From Amycolatopsis azurea DSM 43854 (GTDB lineage Bacteria > Actinomycetota > Actinomycetes > Mycobacteriales > Pseudonocardiaceae): a DNA stretch of 64,000 nucleotides. Every line of letters starts with the position of its first letter. Position 1 is the stretch's first letter. Below the pieces are notes generated by a model. The model saw nothing but the letters and a program-made list of their open reading frames with translations, did no database searches and had not been told where the DNA came from. The position numbers were made by a program, and so were the translations under genes. Positions 7,978-15,382 of this stretch are shown here, piece after piece. The stretch lies in the NCBI RefSeq assembly GCF_001995215.1, contig NZ_MUXN01000012.1, forward strand, positions 98,523 through 162,522, given 5' to 3'.

Positions 7978-8376
7978 TTGTTCAGCATCACCGTCCGAGA
8001 CCACGTCATGGTGGCCCACAGCTTCCGCGGCGAGGTCTTCGGACCCGCGCAGAACCTGCACGGCGCGACCTTCGTGGTGGACGCGACGTTCCGCCGGTCC
8101 GAACTGGACTCGGACAACATCGTCGTCGACATCGGCAAGGCCACCGAGGAGCTCAAGGCGGTACTCGCCGACCTGAACTACCGCAACCTCGACGACGTGC
8201 CCGAGTTCGCCGGGATCAACACCTCGACCGAGTTCCTCGCCAAGGTCATCGCCGACAGGCTCGCCGGCCGTGTCCACGCGGGAGCGCTCGGTGAGGGTGC
8301 GCGCGGGCTCGAAGGGATCACCGTCTCGCTGCACGAATCCCATGTGGCGTGGGCGAGTTACGAGCGTGCGCTGTGA
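7978..8376 (+). CDS. PTPS-like tunnel-fold protein lacking catalytic residues
   Basis: This 132-residue protein is a 6-pyruvoyl-tetrahydropterin synthase/QueD homologue. True enzymes have a catalytic Cys followed by HGH, whose two His bind zinc together with an earlier His. Here His14 and His28 remain, but the second His of HGH is Ala30 and no Cys is present (GPAQNLHGATF). The C-terminal Glu120 of the substrate-binding HES motif is kept. From memory, the S. coelicolor homologue SCO6650 has a solved structure that lacks zinc and the catalytic triad yet keeps a pterin-like pocket, which fits this protein. The start is TTG 7978 behind GGGAGGT. It overlaps the glycosyltransferase start by 4 bp. 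It is probably a binding protein or an enzyme with new chemistry. Confidence 0.85.
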   Translation: MFSITVRDHVMVAHSFRGEVFGPAQNLHGATFVVDATFRRSELDSDNIVVDIGKATEELKAVLADLNYRNLDDVPEFAGINTSTEFLAKVIADRLAGRVHAGALGEGARGLEGITVSLHESHVAWASYERAL

Positions 8377-9440
8377 ACGGCCTCCACGTCGTCCTGCCCG
8401 GCGACATCGACGACCTCAGCGCGCCCAGTGGCGGAAACGTCTACGACAGACGGCTGTGCGACGGGCTCGCCGCGACGGGCGTCGACGTCCACGAGATCGC
8501 CGTGCGCGGGAACTGGCCGCGGCCCGACAACGAGGCGCGCAAAGTCCTGGCACGCAAACTCGCCGAGCTGCCCGCCGGTTCGGTGGTCCTGCTCGACGGA
8601 CTCGTCGCCTGCGGGGTGCCCGAGGTGATCGTGCCCGCGGCGCGGCGGCTGTCGCTCGCGGTGCTGGTGCACCTGCCGCTGGCCGACGAAACCGGGCTTT
8701 CGCCTTCGCTCGCCGCCGAACTCGACAGGCTGGAGCGGGAGACGCTCGGCGCCGTCGAGGCCGTGGTCGCGACCAGCGACTGGGCGGCGCGACGGCTGGT
8801 CGAGCACCACGACCTCGCCCCGCACCGCGTGCACGTCGTCCCACCGGGCGTCGACAAGGCCGAAGTCGCTTCGGGGAGCCTGGACGGGACGCACCTGGTC
8901 TGTGTCGCCAACGTGACTCCGCGCAAAGGCCAGGGCCTGCTCGCGGACGCGTTGAAGTCGCTCGTGGACCTCCCGTGGAGCTGCGAATGCGTCGGTGCCA
9001 TCCGCCGCGAAACCCGCTACGTCGAACGCCTGCGGCGGCACACCCTCGGCGACCGATTCACCCTCACCGGCCCTAGGTCCGGTGAGGCGCTCGAAGCGAC
9101 GTACGCGGCCGCGGACCTCCTCGTGCTGCCTTCGCGCGCGGAGACCTACGGCATGGTCGTCACCGAGGCGCTCGCGCACGGCATCCCCGTGCTGGCGACC
9201 GCGGTCGACGCCTTGCCGGACACGCTCGGCCGGTCGCCCGACGGGAGTGTGCCCGGGCTGCTCGTTCCGGGCGAGGACGTCAGCGCGCTGGCGAAGGCCC
9301 TTCGCCGCTGGCTCACCGAACCTGACCTGCGAGACCGGCTTCGCGCCTCCGCCCGCCTTCGCCGCGAGACGTTGACCGGCTGGGACGAGACGGCCCGCGG
9401 TGTCGCCGCCGTGCTGTCGAGCGAAAGGACGGCGGCATGA
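8373..9440 (+). CDS. GT4-type glycosyltransferase
   Basis: This 355-residue GT-B fold protein has an N-terminal acceptor domain starting VNGLHVVLPGDID with a GG loop (SAPSGGNVYDRR). The C-terminal nucleotide-sugar domain carries the family-4 EX7E signature ETYGMVVTE and the phosphate-binding basic pair in NVTPRKGQ. It should transfer a sugar from an NDP donor with retention. GTG 8373 is chosen because it overlaps the previous stop by 4 bp (GTGA) and removes an unlikely 8-residue extension. It is a close paralogue of the protein at 13417 and overlaps the methyltransferase gene by 4 bp. The acceptor is unknown. Confidence 0.87.
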   Translation: MNGLHVVLPGDIDDLSAPSGGNVYDRRLCDGLAATGVDVHEIAVRGNWPRPDNEARKVLARKLAELPAGSVVLLDGLVACGVPEVIVPAARRLSLAVLVHLPLADETGLSPSLAAELDRLERETLGAVEAVVATSDWAARRLVEHHDLAPHRVHVVPPGVDKAEVASGSLDGTHLVCVANVTPRKGQGLLADALKSLVDLPWSCECVGAIRRETRYVERLRRHTLGDRFTLTGPRSGEALEATYAAADLLVLPSRAETYGMVVTEALAHGIPVLATAVDALPDTLGRSPDGSVPGLLVPGEDVSALAKALRRWLTEPDLRDRLRASARLRRETLTGWDETARGVAAVLSSERTAA

Positions 9441-10255
9441 CCAAATACGCCCCGAGCTGGCTTCAGCTGCGCGAAGACGCCGACGCCGCCGCCCGTGCGA
9501 CCGAGTTGGTCGAGCCGGTGCGAGCGTTCCTGCGCGGTCAGGACGAGGTCGTCGTCCGGGACCTCGGCTGCGGGACCGGTTCGCTCGGCCGCTGGCTGGC
9601 CAGGCGACTGCCCGGCAGGCAGCGCTGGATCCTGCACGACCGCGATCCCGAACTGCTCACCCACGCGCTGGCCCGCACCAGCCGTCCGGGGCACGCGTTG
9701 GACGGCAGCGAGGTCACCGTCGTCACCGAAGAACGTGACATCACCGAGCTGCGCGCGGAGGACCTCGCCGGGACCTCGCTCGTGGCGGCGTCGGCGCTGC
9801 TCGACCTGCTCACCGCCGAGGAGATGTCGCGGCTCGCCGAGGCCTGTGTCGAGGCGGGGTGCGCGGTCCTGTTCACGTTGAGTGTTTCCGGCCGGGTCGT
9901 GTTGTCGCCCAAGGAAAAGTTCGACATCGAGGTCTCCGACGCCTTCAACGCGCACCAGCGCCGGGTCACCAACGGCCGGTGGCTGCTCGGCCCGGACGCG
10001 GTGGACGTCGCGTTCGGCGTCTTCGAACGGCTCGGCGCCACCGCGCGGCGCGCCCCGAGCCCGTGGCGGCTCGGAGCGGATCAGGCCGCGCTCACCGCGG
10101 AATGGCTCACCGGCTGGGTCGGCGCCGCCTGCGAGCAGCGGCCGGAACTCGCGCACGACGGTGACGCCTACCTCCAGTGGCGGCTCGCGCAGTGTGCGGC
10201 GGGCGAGCTGAACGCGACGATCCAGCACGAAGATCTCCTGGTGGTGCCGTCGTGA
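9437..10255 (+). CDS. Class I SAM-dependent methyltransferase
   Basis: This 272-residue protein has motif I VRDLGCGTGSLGRWLA (about residues 36-51), followed by an acidic second strand (ILHDRDPELL) that should bind the SAM ribose. This is the Rossmann methyltransferase pattern. It is translationally coupled at both ends, with ATGA overlap to the glycosyltransferase and GTGA overlap to the flippase-like gene, so it very probably belongs to the same pathway. The target atom (O, N or C) and substrate cannot be inferred. Confidence 0.85.
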   Translation: MTKYAPSWLQLREDADAAARATELVEPVRAFLRGQDEVVVRDLGCGTGSLGRWLARRLPGRQRWILHDRDPELLTHALARTSRPGHALDGSEVTVVTEERDITELRAEDLAGTSLVAASALLDLLTAEEMSRLAEACVEAGCAVLFTLSVSGRVVLSPKEKFDIEVSDAFNAHQRRVTNGRWLLGPDAVDVAFGVFERLGATARRAPSPWRLGADQAALTAEWLTGWVGAACEQRPELAHDGDAYLQWRLAQCAAGELNATIQHEDLLVVPS

Positions 10256-11238
10256 AGCGACTCTGGCCCTGGCTGAGGATTCTCGGCGCGCTCGTCATCC
10301 TCGGGGTGCTCGTCCGGCAGCTCGGCACGCGCGCGTTCCTGGACGGACTCCGCGAGGTCGACGCCGGCGGTGTCGCCGCGGCACTCGCGATCGGTTTCGC
10401 CACCACGGTTTTCAGCGCCTGGCGCTGGTGCCTGGTCGCGCGCCGGCTCAGCCTGAAGTTGTCGCTGCCGCGCGCTGTCGGCGAGTACTACCGCGCGTTG
10501 TTCCTCAACGGTGTCCTGCCGGCGGGGGTGCTCGGCGACGTCGACCGCGCCGTGCAGCACGGCCGCGGCGCCGGTGACGTCCTGCGCGGCGTCCGCGCGG
10601 TGGTGCTGGAGCGGACGGCCGGGCAGATCGTGCTGATCGGCGCGTCGGTCGCCGTCGTGCTCGGCCTGCCGTCCGTGGTGCCGCCGCCGATCGACGGGGT
10701 CGTCATGGTCGCCGGGATCGTGGTCGTCGTGCTCGCTCTCGCGGCCGTCGTCACCGGGATGACGGCGGGGAAGCACTGGATCCACAGTGGATCGAAGTGG
10801 CGGCGCGGGTTCGCCGTCACCCTCGCCGACGTCCGGCTGGGCCTGCTGACCAGGGAGACCTGGCCCGGTGTGAGCCTGCTTTCGGTGGCGACGCTGGCCG
10901 GTCATCTCACCTTGTTCGTCGTCGCCGCGCGGGCGGCCGGGGTCACCGCGCCGATCGGCGACCTGCTGCCGCTGATGATCCTCGCCCTGCTCGCGATGGG
11001 ACTGCCGCTGAACATCGGCGGCTGGGGACCGCGCGAAGGCGTCTGCGCGCTGCTGTTCGGCGCGGCCGGGCTCGGTTCGGCGCAGGGTGTCACCGTGGCC
11101 GTCGTCTACGGCGTGCTCGCGCTCGTCGCCAGCCTTCCCGGAGCGGGCGTACTGCTCCTCGGCTCCGTCAAGACCCGCACACCGGCCGCACCGCGCTTCG
11201 CGGCAAGGACACCCGTACAGACAGGAGACACGCGATGA
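10252..11238 (+). CDS. Lysylphosphatidylglycerol-synthase TM-region (flippase-like) membrane protein
   Basis: This 328-residue protein has about eight hydrophobic helices and the motif pattern of the UPF0104/LPG-synthase membrane domain, including EYYRALFLNGVLPAG and NIGGWGPREG. No soluble aminoacyltransferase domain is attached, so it is the membrane half only. In MprF that half translocates the modified lipid, and stand-alone versions are commonly found beside glycosyltransferases. GTG 10252 overlaps the methyltransferase stop by 4 bp. It may flip a lipid-linked cluster product; this is inference from family and context. Confidence 0.82.
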   Translation: MKRLWPWLRILGALVILGVLVRQLGTRAFLDGLREVDAGGVAAALAIGFATTVFSAWRWCLVARRLSLKLSLPRAVGEYYRALFLNGVLPAGVLGDVDRAVQHGRGAGDVLRGVRAVVLERTAGQIVLIGASVAVVLGLPSVVPPPIDGVVMVAGIVVVVLALAAVVTGMTAGKHWIHSGSKWRRGFAVTLADVRLGLLTRETWPGVSLLSVATLAGHLTLFVVAARAAGVTAPIGDLLPLMILALLAMGLPLNIGGWGPREGVCALLFGAAGLGSAQGVTVAVVYGVLALVASLPGAGVLLLGSVKTRTPAAPRFAARTPVQTGDTR

Positions 11239-11879
11239 CCGTAGAGAGAGTGGTGGAGACCAGGCTGCCGACCCGGTACGGCGTTTTCCGCGCGTACGGA
11301 TATCTGGACGCCGACGGAATCGAGCAGATGGCGCTGGCACACGGCGACATCGAGGGATTCGGCACGCTCGCACGGGTCCATTCGGAATGCCTGACCGGTG
11401 ACGTGTTCAGCTCGATGCACTGCGAATGCGGAGACCAGCTGGCCGCCGCGCTCAGGGCGATCGTCGAGGAGGGCGCCGGAATCCTCGTGTACGCCCAAGG
11501 ACACGAAGGGCGCGGCATCGGCCTGCTCGCGAAGCTGAAGGCGATGCGGCTGCAGGACGAAGGGCTCGACACCGTCGAGGCGAACATCGCGCTCGGGCTG
11601 CCGGTGGACGCGCGCGACTACCGTGCGGCGGCGGCGATCCTGACCGATCTCGGGGTGCGCTCGGTGCGGCTGCTGTCCAACAACCCGACGAAGGTCGACC
11701 AGCTGAAGCGGCACGGCGTGCGGATCAGCGAGCGGGTGCCGCTGCTGGTGACGCCGAACGACGAGAACCTGCGCTATCTACGGACGAAACAGGAACGGAT
11801 GCACCACTTCCTGCCGCATCTGGACCTGATCGACTCAAGCGAGCGCGGCCAGGGTCTCCCCGAAGCTCTCCACCAGTGA
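11235..11879 (+). CDS. ribA: GTP cyclohydrolase II homologue of FAPy-forming type
   Basis: This 214-residue protein keeps the zinc cysteines Cys52, Cys63 and Cys65 (ECLTGDVFSS then MHCECG) and the GTP-binding segments of GCH II. The residue aligned with E. coli Tyr105 is Met104 (LLAKLKAMRLQ versus LLNKIRAYALQ). In S. coelicolor SCO6655 a Met at this switch position makes the enzyme stop at the formylated intermediate FAPy, and a Met-to-Tyr change restores the normal product (published work, cited from memory). So it probably opens the GTP imidazole ring but does not release formate. No other riboflavin gene is near, unlike a housekeeping ribA. ATG 11235 overlaps the previous stop by 4 bp. Its 3' end overlaps the convergent creatininase gene by 45 bp. 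Confidence 0.88.
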   Translation: MTVERVVETRLPTRYGVFRAYGYLDADGIEQMALAHGDIEGFGTLARVHSECLTGDVFSSMHCECGDQLAAALRAIVEEGAGILVYAQGHEGRGIGLLAKLKAMRLQDEGLDTVEANIALGLPVDARDYRAAAAILTDLGVRSVRLLSNNPTKVDQLKRHGVRISERVPLLVTPNDENLRYLRTKQERMHHFLPHLDLIDSSERGQGLPEALHQ

Positions 11880-12530
11880 CGCCAGCACGAGCCGTCCTTT
11901 TTCGGCCGTCGCCAGCGAAGGCCGTCCCACCACGCCGGACTCCGAATACGGCCGCAGCCCGACCGTGAGCAGATGCCGCCGATCGTCGGCCAGGTGGTCC
12001 GCGTCCGCGTGACCGGGCCGGACCAGCGACGGATGGGCGTGCAGCAAAAGGGAAGTCTCCAGTTCCCCGGCGTGCATGTCGCTGTCCAGCGATGTCTCCA
12101 GCCCGGCCGCGTCGTGCGCCGCCTGCCAGCCCTCGACGCCGGGGAAGAGCGCCATCGGCGACGTCGACTCCTGGACCACGTTGGACAGGACGTAGTTGCC
12201 GCCGTGCGCGTTCACCAGCACCAGTTTCGGCACGCCGGACCGGCGCAGCGAGGCGGCGACGTCGTTCACCACGGCGTACAGCGTCGCTGCCGAGATGCTG
12301 ACCGTCCCCGGCCAGTCCGCGTGTTCGTGCGAACAGCCGATCGTGATCGGCGGGAGCCGCAGCACGGGGTACGCCGAGGCGACGGCGTCGGCGATCGTCG
12401 TCGCGATCACCGCGTCGGTGGCGAGTGGGAGGTGGGCGCCGTGCTGTTCGAAACTGCCGACGGGCAGCACCGCGACGTCGGCGCCCCGGGCGCGCTCGTC
12501 GGCCGTCGTGGCCGTCGGGAACAGGTTCAC
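11835..12530 (-). CDS. Creatininase-family amidohydrolase
   Basis: This protein of about 231 residues has the metal-binding motifs of the creatininase/MftE/ArfB family: SFEQHGAHLPLATD (Glu28, His30, Asp39), HEHADWPGT, NAHGGN (His109) and DMHAGELETS. In methanogens the relative ArfB removes formate from FAPy nucleotides; MftE and creatininase cleave other amide or C-N bonds. Beside a FAPy-type GCH II, a deformylase or ring-opening role is attractive, but it is inference. GTG 12530 is preferred; an ATG at 12566 would run into the divergent phosphatase gene. The gene is convergent with ribA, with overlapping 3' ends. Confidence 0.85.
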   Translation of the reverse strand: MNLFPTATTADERARGADVAVLPVGSFEQHGAHLPLATDAVIATTIADAVASAYPVLRLPPITIGCSHEHADWPGTVSISAATLYAVVNDVAASLRRSGVPKLVLVNAHGGNYVLSNVVQESTSPMALFPGVEGWQAAHDAAGLETSLDSDMHAGELETSLLLHAHPSLVRPGHADADHLADDRRHLLTVGLRPYSESGVVGRPSLATAEKGRLVLASLVESFGETLAALA

Positions 12531-12547
12531 CGGGCTACGGTACCCAC

Positions 12548-13336
12548 ATGACCGACCACGCCGCATTGTTGTCCGTCGCCCGCGAGGCCGTCGCCAAGGC
12601 CACCGGGATCATCCACTCGATGACGTCGTTTTCCGTTGCCGCCAAAGGTGATCGCGACATGGTGACCGACGTCGACCTGGCCGTCGAGGACGCCGTCCGC
12701 GAATTCCTGGCGCGCGAAACCCCGGAGATCGGCATTCTCGGCGAGGAACGCGGCCACGAGGGCAACGAAGACCTGTGGTGGGCGCTCGACCCGGTCGACG
12801 GCACGGCGAACTTCGCGCGCGGCATCCCGCTGTGCGGCGTTTCGCTCGGGCTCGTCGACGGGCTGAAGAGCACGGTCGCGGCGATCTCCCTGCCGTTCCT
12901 CGATGTCACCTACACCGCCGCCGAGGGCCAGGGCGCGTACGCGGGCGAAGAACGTCTCACCGCGTCGAAGGCGACGAAGCTGTCCGACGCGATCGTGAGC
13001 ATCGGCGACTTCGCTGTCGGCGAGGAGGCGGAGGTCAAGAACCGCGTCCGGATGGCGTTGCTGGCCGAACTCGGCGGCCGCGTGCAGCGGGTCCGGTTCC
13101 TCGGCTCGGCGGCGATCGACCTGGCCTGGGTCGCGCACGGCAAACTCGACGCGAGCGTCATCCTCGCCAACAAACCGTGGGACACGATGGCGGGGGTTCT
13201 GCTGGTGCGCGAGGCCGGGGGAGTGGTCGTCGACACCGACGGCGGCGATCACACGGTGCGGTCGGCGGCCACCATCGCGGTCGGCGCCGGGCTGCGGGAC
13301 GAGATCGTGGCGGCGATCGCCCGGGTCGGCGGGTGA
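12548..13336 (+). CDS. Inositol-monophosphatase-family phosphatase
   Basis: This 262-residue protein carries the metal-binding motifs GEERG (Glu66-67), DPVDGTANFARGIP (Asp81 and Asp84) and PWDTMAGVLLVREAGG near the C-terminus. These define the lithium-sensitive IMPase/FBPase superfamily. Substrates in the family include inositol phosphates, histidinol phosphate and nucleotide 3'-phosphates. Only 17 bp separate its ATG from the creatininase GTG on the other strand, so the two share a very short promoter region and this mRNA may be nearly leaderless. Removing a phosphate from the cluster intermediate is a reasonable guess. Confidence 0.87.
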   Translation: MTDHAALLSVAREAVAKATGIIHSMTSFSVAAKGDRDMVTDVDLAVEDAVREFLARETPEIGILGEERGHEGNEDLWWALDPVDGTANFARGIPLCGVSLGLVDGLKSTVAAISLPFLDVTYTAAEGQGAYAGEERLTASKATKLSDAIVSIGDFAVGEEAEVKNRVRMALLAELGGRVQRVRFLGSAAIDLAWVAHGKLDASVILANKPWDTMAGVLLVREAGGVVVDTDGGDHTVRSAATIAVGAGLRDEIVAAIARVGG

Positions 13337-13416
13337 AAAGTTTGTCACTCACGAGGTGAACCGGGCGGGCGCCGGATCCGTGTCCCCTAGTAAGGCGCCC
13401 GCATCAGGAGGTAACC

Positions 13417-14511
13417 GTGTTCACCTCGAATGTCCGCGTGACCGAACCGGTCGTCTTCGTCCTGCCGGGGGAAGCCGAGGACACCAGCGGTGAGTACGAC
13501 CGCCGCATGTGCCAGAACCTCCCGGCCACCGGCCTCCCGCTGCTCGAACTGCCGATCGCCGGCGAATGGCCGATGCCGGGGGCCTTGTCGCGGTCGAGAC
13601 TGGCCCGTTCGCTCGCCGCGCTGCCCGACGACACCGTCGTCCTCATCGACGGCCTGGTCGCCTGCGGGGTCCCGGAGATCGTGGTCCCGCACGCCCGGCG
13701 GCTGCGGCTGGCCGTCCTGGTCCACCGGCCGCTCGCCGACGACCCCGCGCTCGCCCCGGCGCAGGCCGCCGAACTCGACGCGTGCGAACGGGAGACGCTG
13801 CGGCTGGCGGGCATGATCGTCGCCACCGGCCCGTGGCTCGCGCGGCAGCTGATCGACCGGCACGACCTCGACCCCACTCGCGTCTACGTCGCGACACCCG
13901 GCACGGACGCGGCCCCGCTCGCCGCCGGCGCCGATGGAGTGTCCCGGCTGCTCTGCCTCGCCCCGATGACCGCGCGCCATGGGCAGGACGTGCTCATCCG
14001 GGCGCTCTCGACGGTCGACGAACTGGCGTTCAAATGCGTGTTCGCCGGGGCGACGCATCATGATCCCGCGTACGTCGACGAACTGCGCTGGACGGTCGAA
14101 CGGCTCGGGCTCGGGTCCCGGATCAGCCTCATCCGGCCGCCGGACGACCTCGATCTGGTCTACGACGGCGCGGATCTGCTCGTCCTGCCCGCCCGCGGCG
14201 GCACGTCCGGACTGGTCGTCGCCGAGGCACTGGCGCGCGGGATCCCCGTGGTGGCCACCGACACCGCGGGCGCGCACGACGCGCTCGGCACGGCGCCCGG
14301 CGGCGGGGTGCCCGGAATGCTGGTGCCGCCGAACAACCCGTCGGCGCTCGCGACGGCGTTGCTGCGCTGGTCGCTCGACGCCGAGCTCCGTCATTCGCTG
14401 CGCACGGCGGCGCTCGCGCGGAGCAGCGTCCTCGAGGAATGGGACGTGGCCGCGGGCAGGCTCACCGACGTCCTCTCTCGGTTGCAGACCACGCCGCGTC
14501 AGCTGGCTTGA
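13417..14511 (+). CDS. Degenerate paralogue of the 8373 glycosyltransferase
   Basis: This 364-residue protein aligns along its length with the glycosyltransferase at 8373 (shared DDxVVLIDGLVACGVPE, LAVLVHxPLADD, RGIPV). Key active-site features are changed. The first Glu of EX7E is missing (RGGTSGLVVAE against RAETYGMVVTE), the donor-phosphate Lys is His (TARHGQ against TPRKGQ), and the N-terminal GG loop is lost (TSGEYDRR). It may be inactive, a regulatory partner of the first enzyme, or altered in donor. The start is GTG 13417 behind a strong AGGAGGT. It follows the phosphatase gene by 80 bp. Confidence 0.8.
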   Translation: MFTSNVRVTEPVVFVLPGEAEDTSGEYDRRMCQNLPATGLPLLELPIAGEWPMPGALSRSRLARSLAALPDDTVVLIDGLVACGVPEIVVPHARRLRLAVLVHRPLADDPALAPAQAAELDACERETLRLAGMIVATGPWLARQLIDRHDLDPTRVYVATPGTDAAPLAAGADGVSRLLCLAPMTARHGQDVLIRALSTVDELAFKCVFAGATHHDPAYVDELRWTVERLGLGSRISLIRPPDDLDLVYDGADLLVLPARGGTSGLVVAEALARGIPVVATDTAGAHDALGTAPGGGVPGMLVPPNNPSALATALLRWSLDAELRHSLRTAALARSSVLEEWDVAAGRLTDVLSRLQTTPRQLA

Positions 14512-14566
14512 TCATCGCCCGGAAGCAGCTATCGCCGGTGATCTCCGGCTCGGTTGACTGGGCGGC

Positions 14567-15304
14567 ATGCGAATCGTCGATCTTGCGTCCCGTCCCGATC
14601 TCCTCGATCCCGCGCTGAATCTCGGTGACGTCGGCGGTGAGTTCATCTACGCCGGGTTCAGCGGGAAGATCATCACCCCGGAGCGGTTGCTGCGGCACTG
14701 GTCCCGGTATTTCCTGATCGCGCTGGACGACGACGGCGTGCCGATCGCGCGGGCGCTGTCGGTCCCGCTGACCTATCCCGCCGACGATCGCCACGAACTG
14801 CCGGCGCACGGCTGGGACGAGGCCATCCAGTGGGCGGCGCAGGATCTCATGGACGGCCGCGCGCCGGACACCCTGTGCGCGCTGGAAGTTGTTGTGGCGC
14901 CGAAGATGCGAGGGACCGGGCTGTCGACGCCGATGCTGAAGGCACTCAAGGCGCGGGCGGCCGAAACGGGGCTGAAGCGGCTGATCGTCTCGGTGCGCCC
15001 GATCGGCAAGGAGGACGAACCGGACGTCCCGATGGAGGAGTACGCCTTGCGGCGTCGCGAGGACGGGCTGTTCGCCGACCGCTGGCTGCGGACCCACGAA
15101 CGGCTCGGCGCGCGGATGATCAAGATCTGCCCGTTCGCCGTGACCATCTCGGGCTCGATCGCGGACTGGAAGGAGTGGAGCGGGGTCAACCTCGTCGACG
15201 GCGACAACGTGATCCCCGGCGGGATCGCGCCGGTGCACGCGAACGTCGAGCGGGACTGCGGGGTCTACGTGGAGGCGAACGTGTGGATGGAGCACCCGTT
15301 CTGA
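14567..15304 (+). CDS. GNAT-like acetyltransferase-fold protein
   Basis: This 245-residue protein contains a GNAT-type acetyl-CoA motif A (LEVVVAPKMRGTGLSTPMLK, about residues 106-125), with RGTG serving as the pyrophosphate-binding loop. The C-terminal third (VNLVDGDNVIPGGIAPVHAN) is not typical of short GNATs and may form the acceptor site. It closes the plus-strand part of the pteridine-like cluster, 55 bp after the second glycosyltransferase, and is followed by a perfect 19-bp inverted repeat. Whether it belongs to the pathway is uncertain. The acyl donor and acceptor are unknown. Confidence 0.7.
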   Translation: MRIVDLASRPDLLDPALNLGDVGGEFIYAGFSGKIITPERLLRHWSRYFLIALDDDGVPIARALSVPLTYPADDRHELPAHGWDEAIQWAAQDLMDGRAPDTLCALEVVVAPKMRGTGLSTPMLKALKARAAETGLKRLIVSVRPIGKEDEPDVPMEEYALRRREDGLFADRWLRTHERLGARMIKICPFAVTISGSIADWKEWSGVNLVDGDNVIPGGIAPVHANVERDCGVYVEANVWMEHPF

Positions 15305-15320
15305 TCGGCTCGCGCGGCGG

Positions 15321-15379
15321 ACCGCATTCAGAGGACTAATTGCGTTCGGTCGCAACGCGTTTAGTCCTCTGAATGCGGT
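15321..15379. repeat. Inverted pair of the CATTCAG-AGGA-CTAA palindrome
   Basis: The 19-bp arms 15321-15339 and 15361-15379 are perfect complements, each a half or full copy of the intergenic palindrome family. It lies between the convergent genes ending at 15304 and 15383, so it could also act as a bidirectional terminator. Confidence 0.8.
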
Positions 15380-15382
15380 TGG

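Noticed and set aside
10168..11373. 401-codon minus-strand frame opposite the flippase-like gene
   Set aside because: It is rich in Asp/Arg/His/Gln with no fold pattern; the plus strand carries clear membrane helices and coupled starts.
12531..12566. ATG 12566 as creatininase start
   Set aside because: It would overlap the divergent IMPase start, and the added MRRGRSCGYRSP has no family support; GTG 12530 fits better, though not proven.
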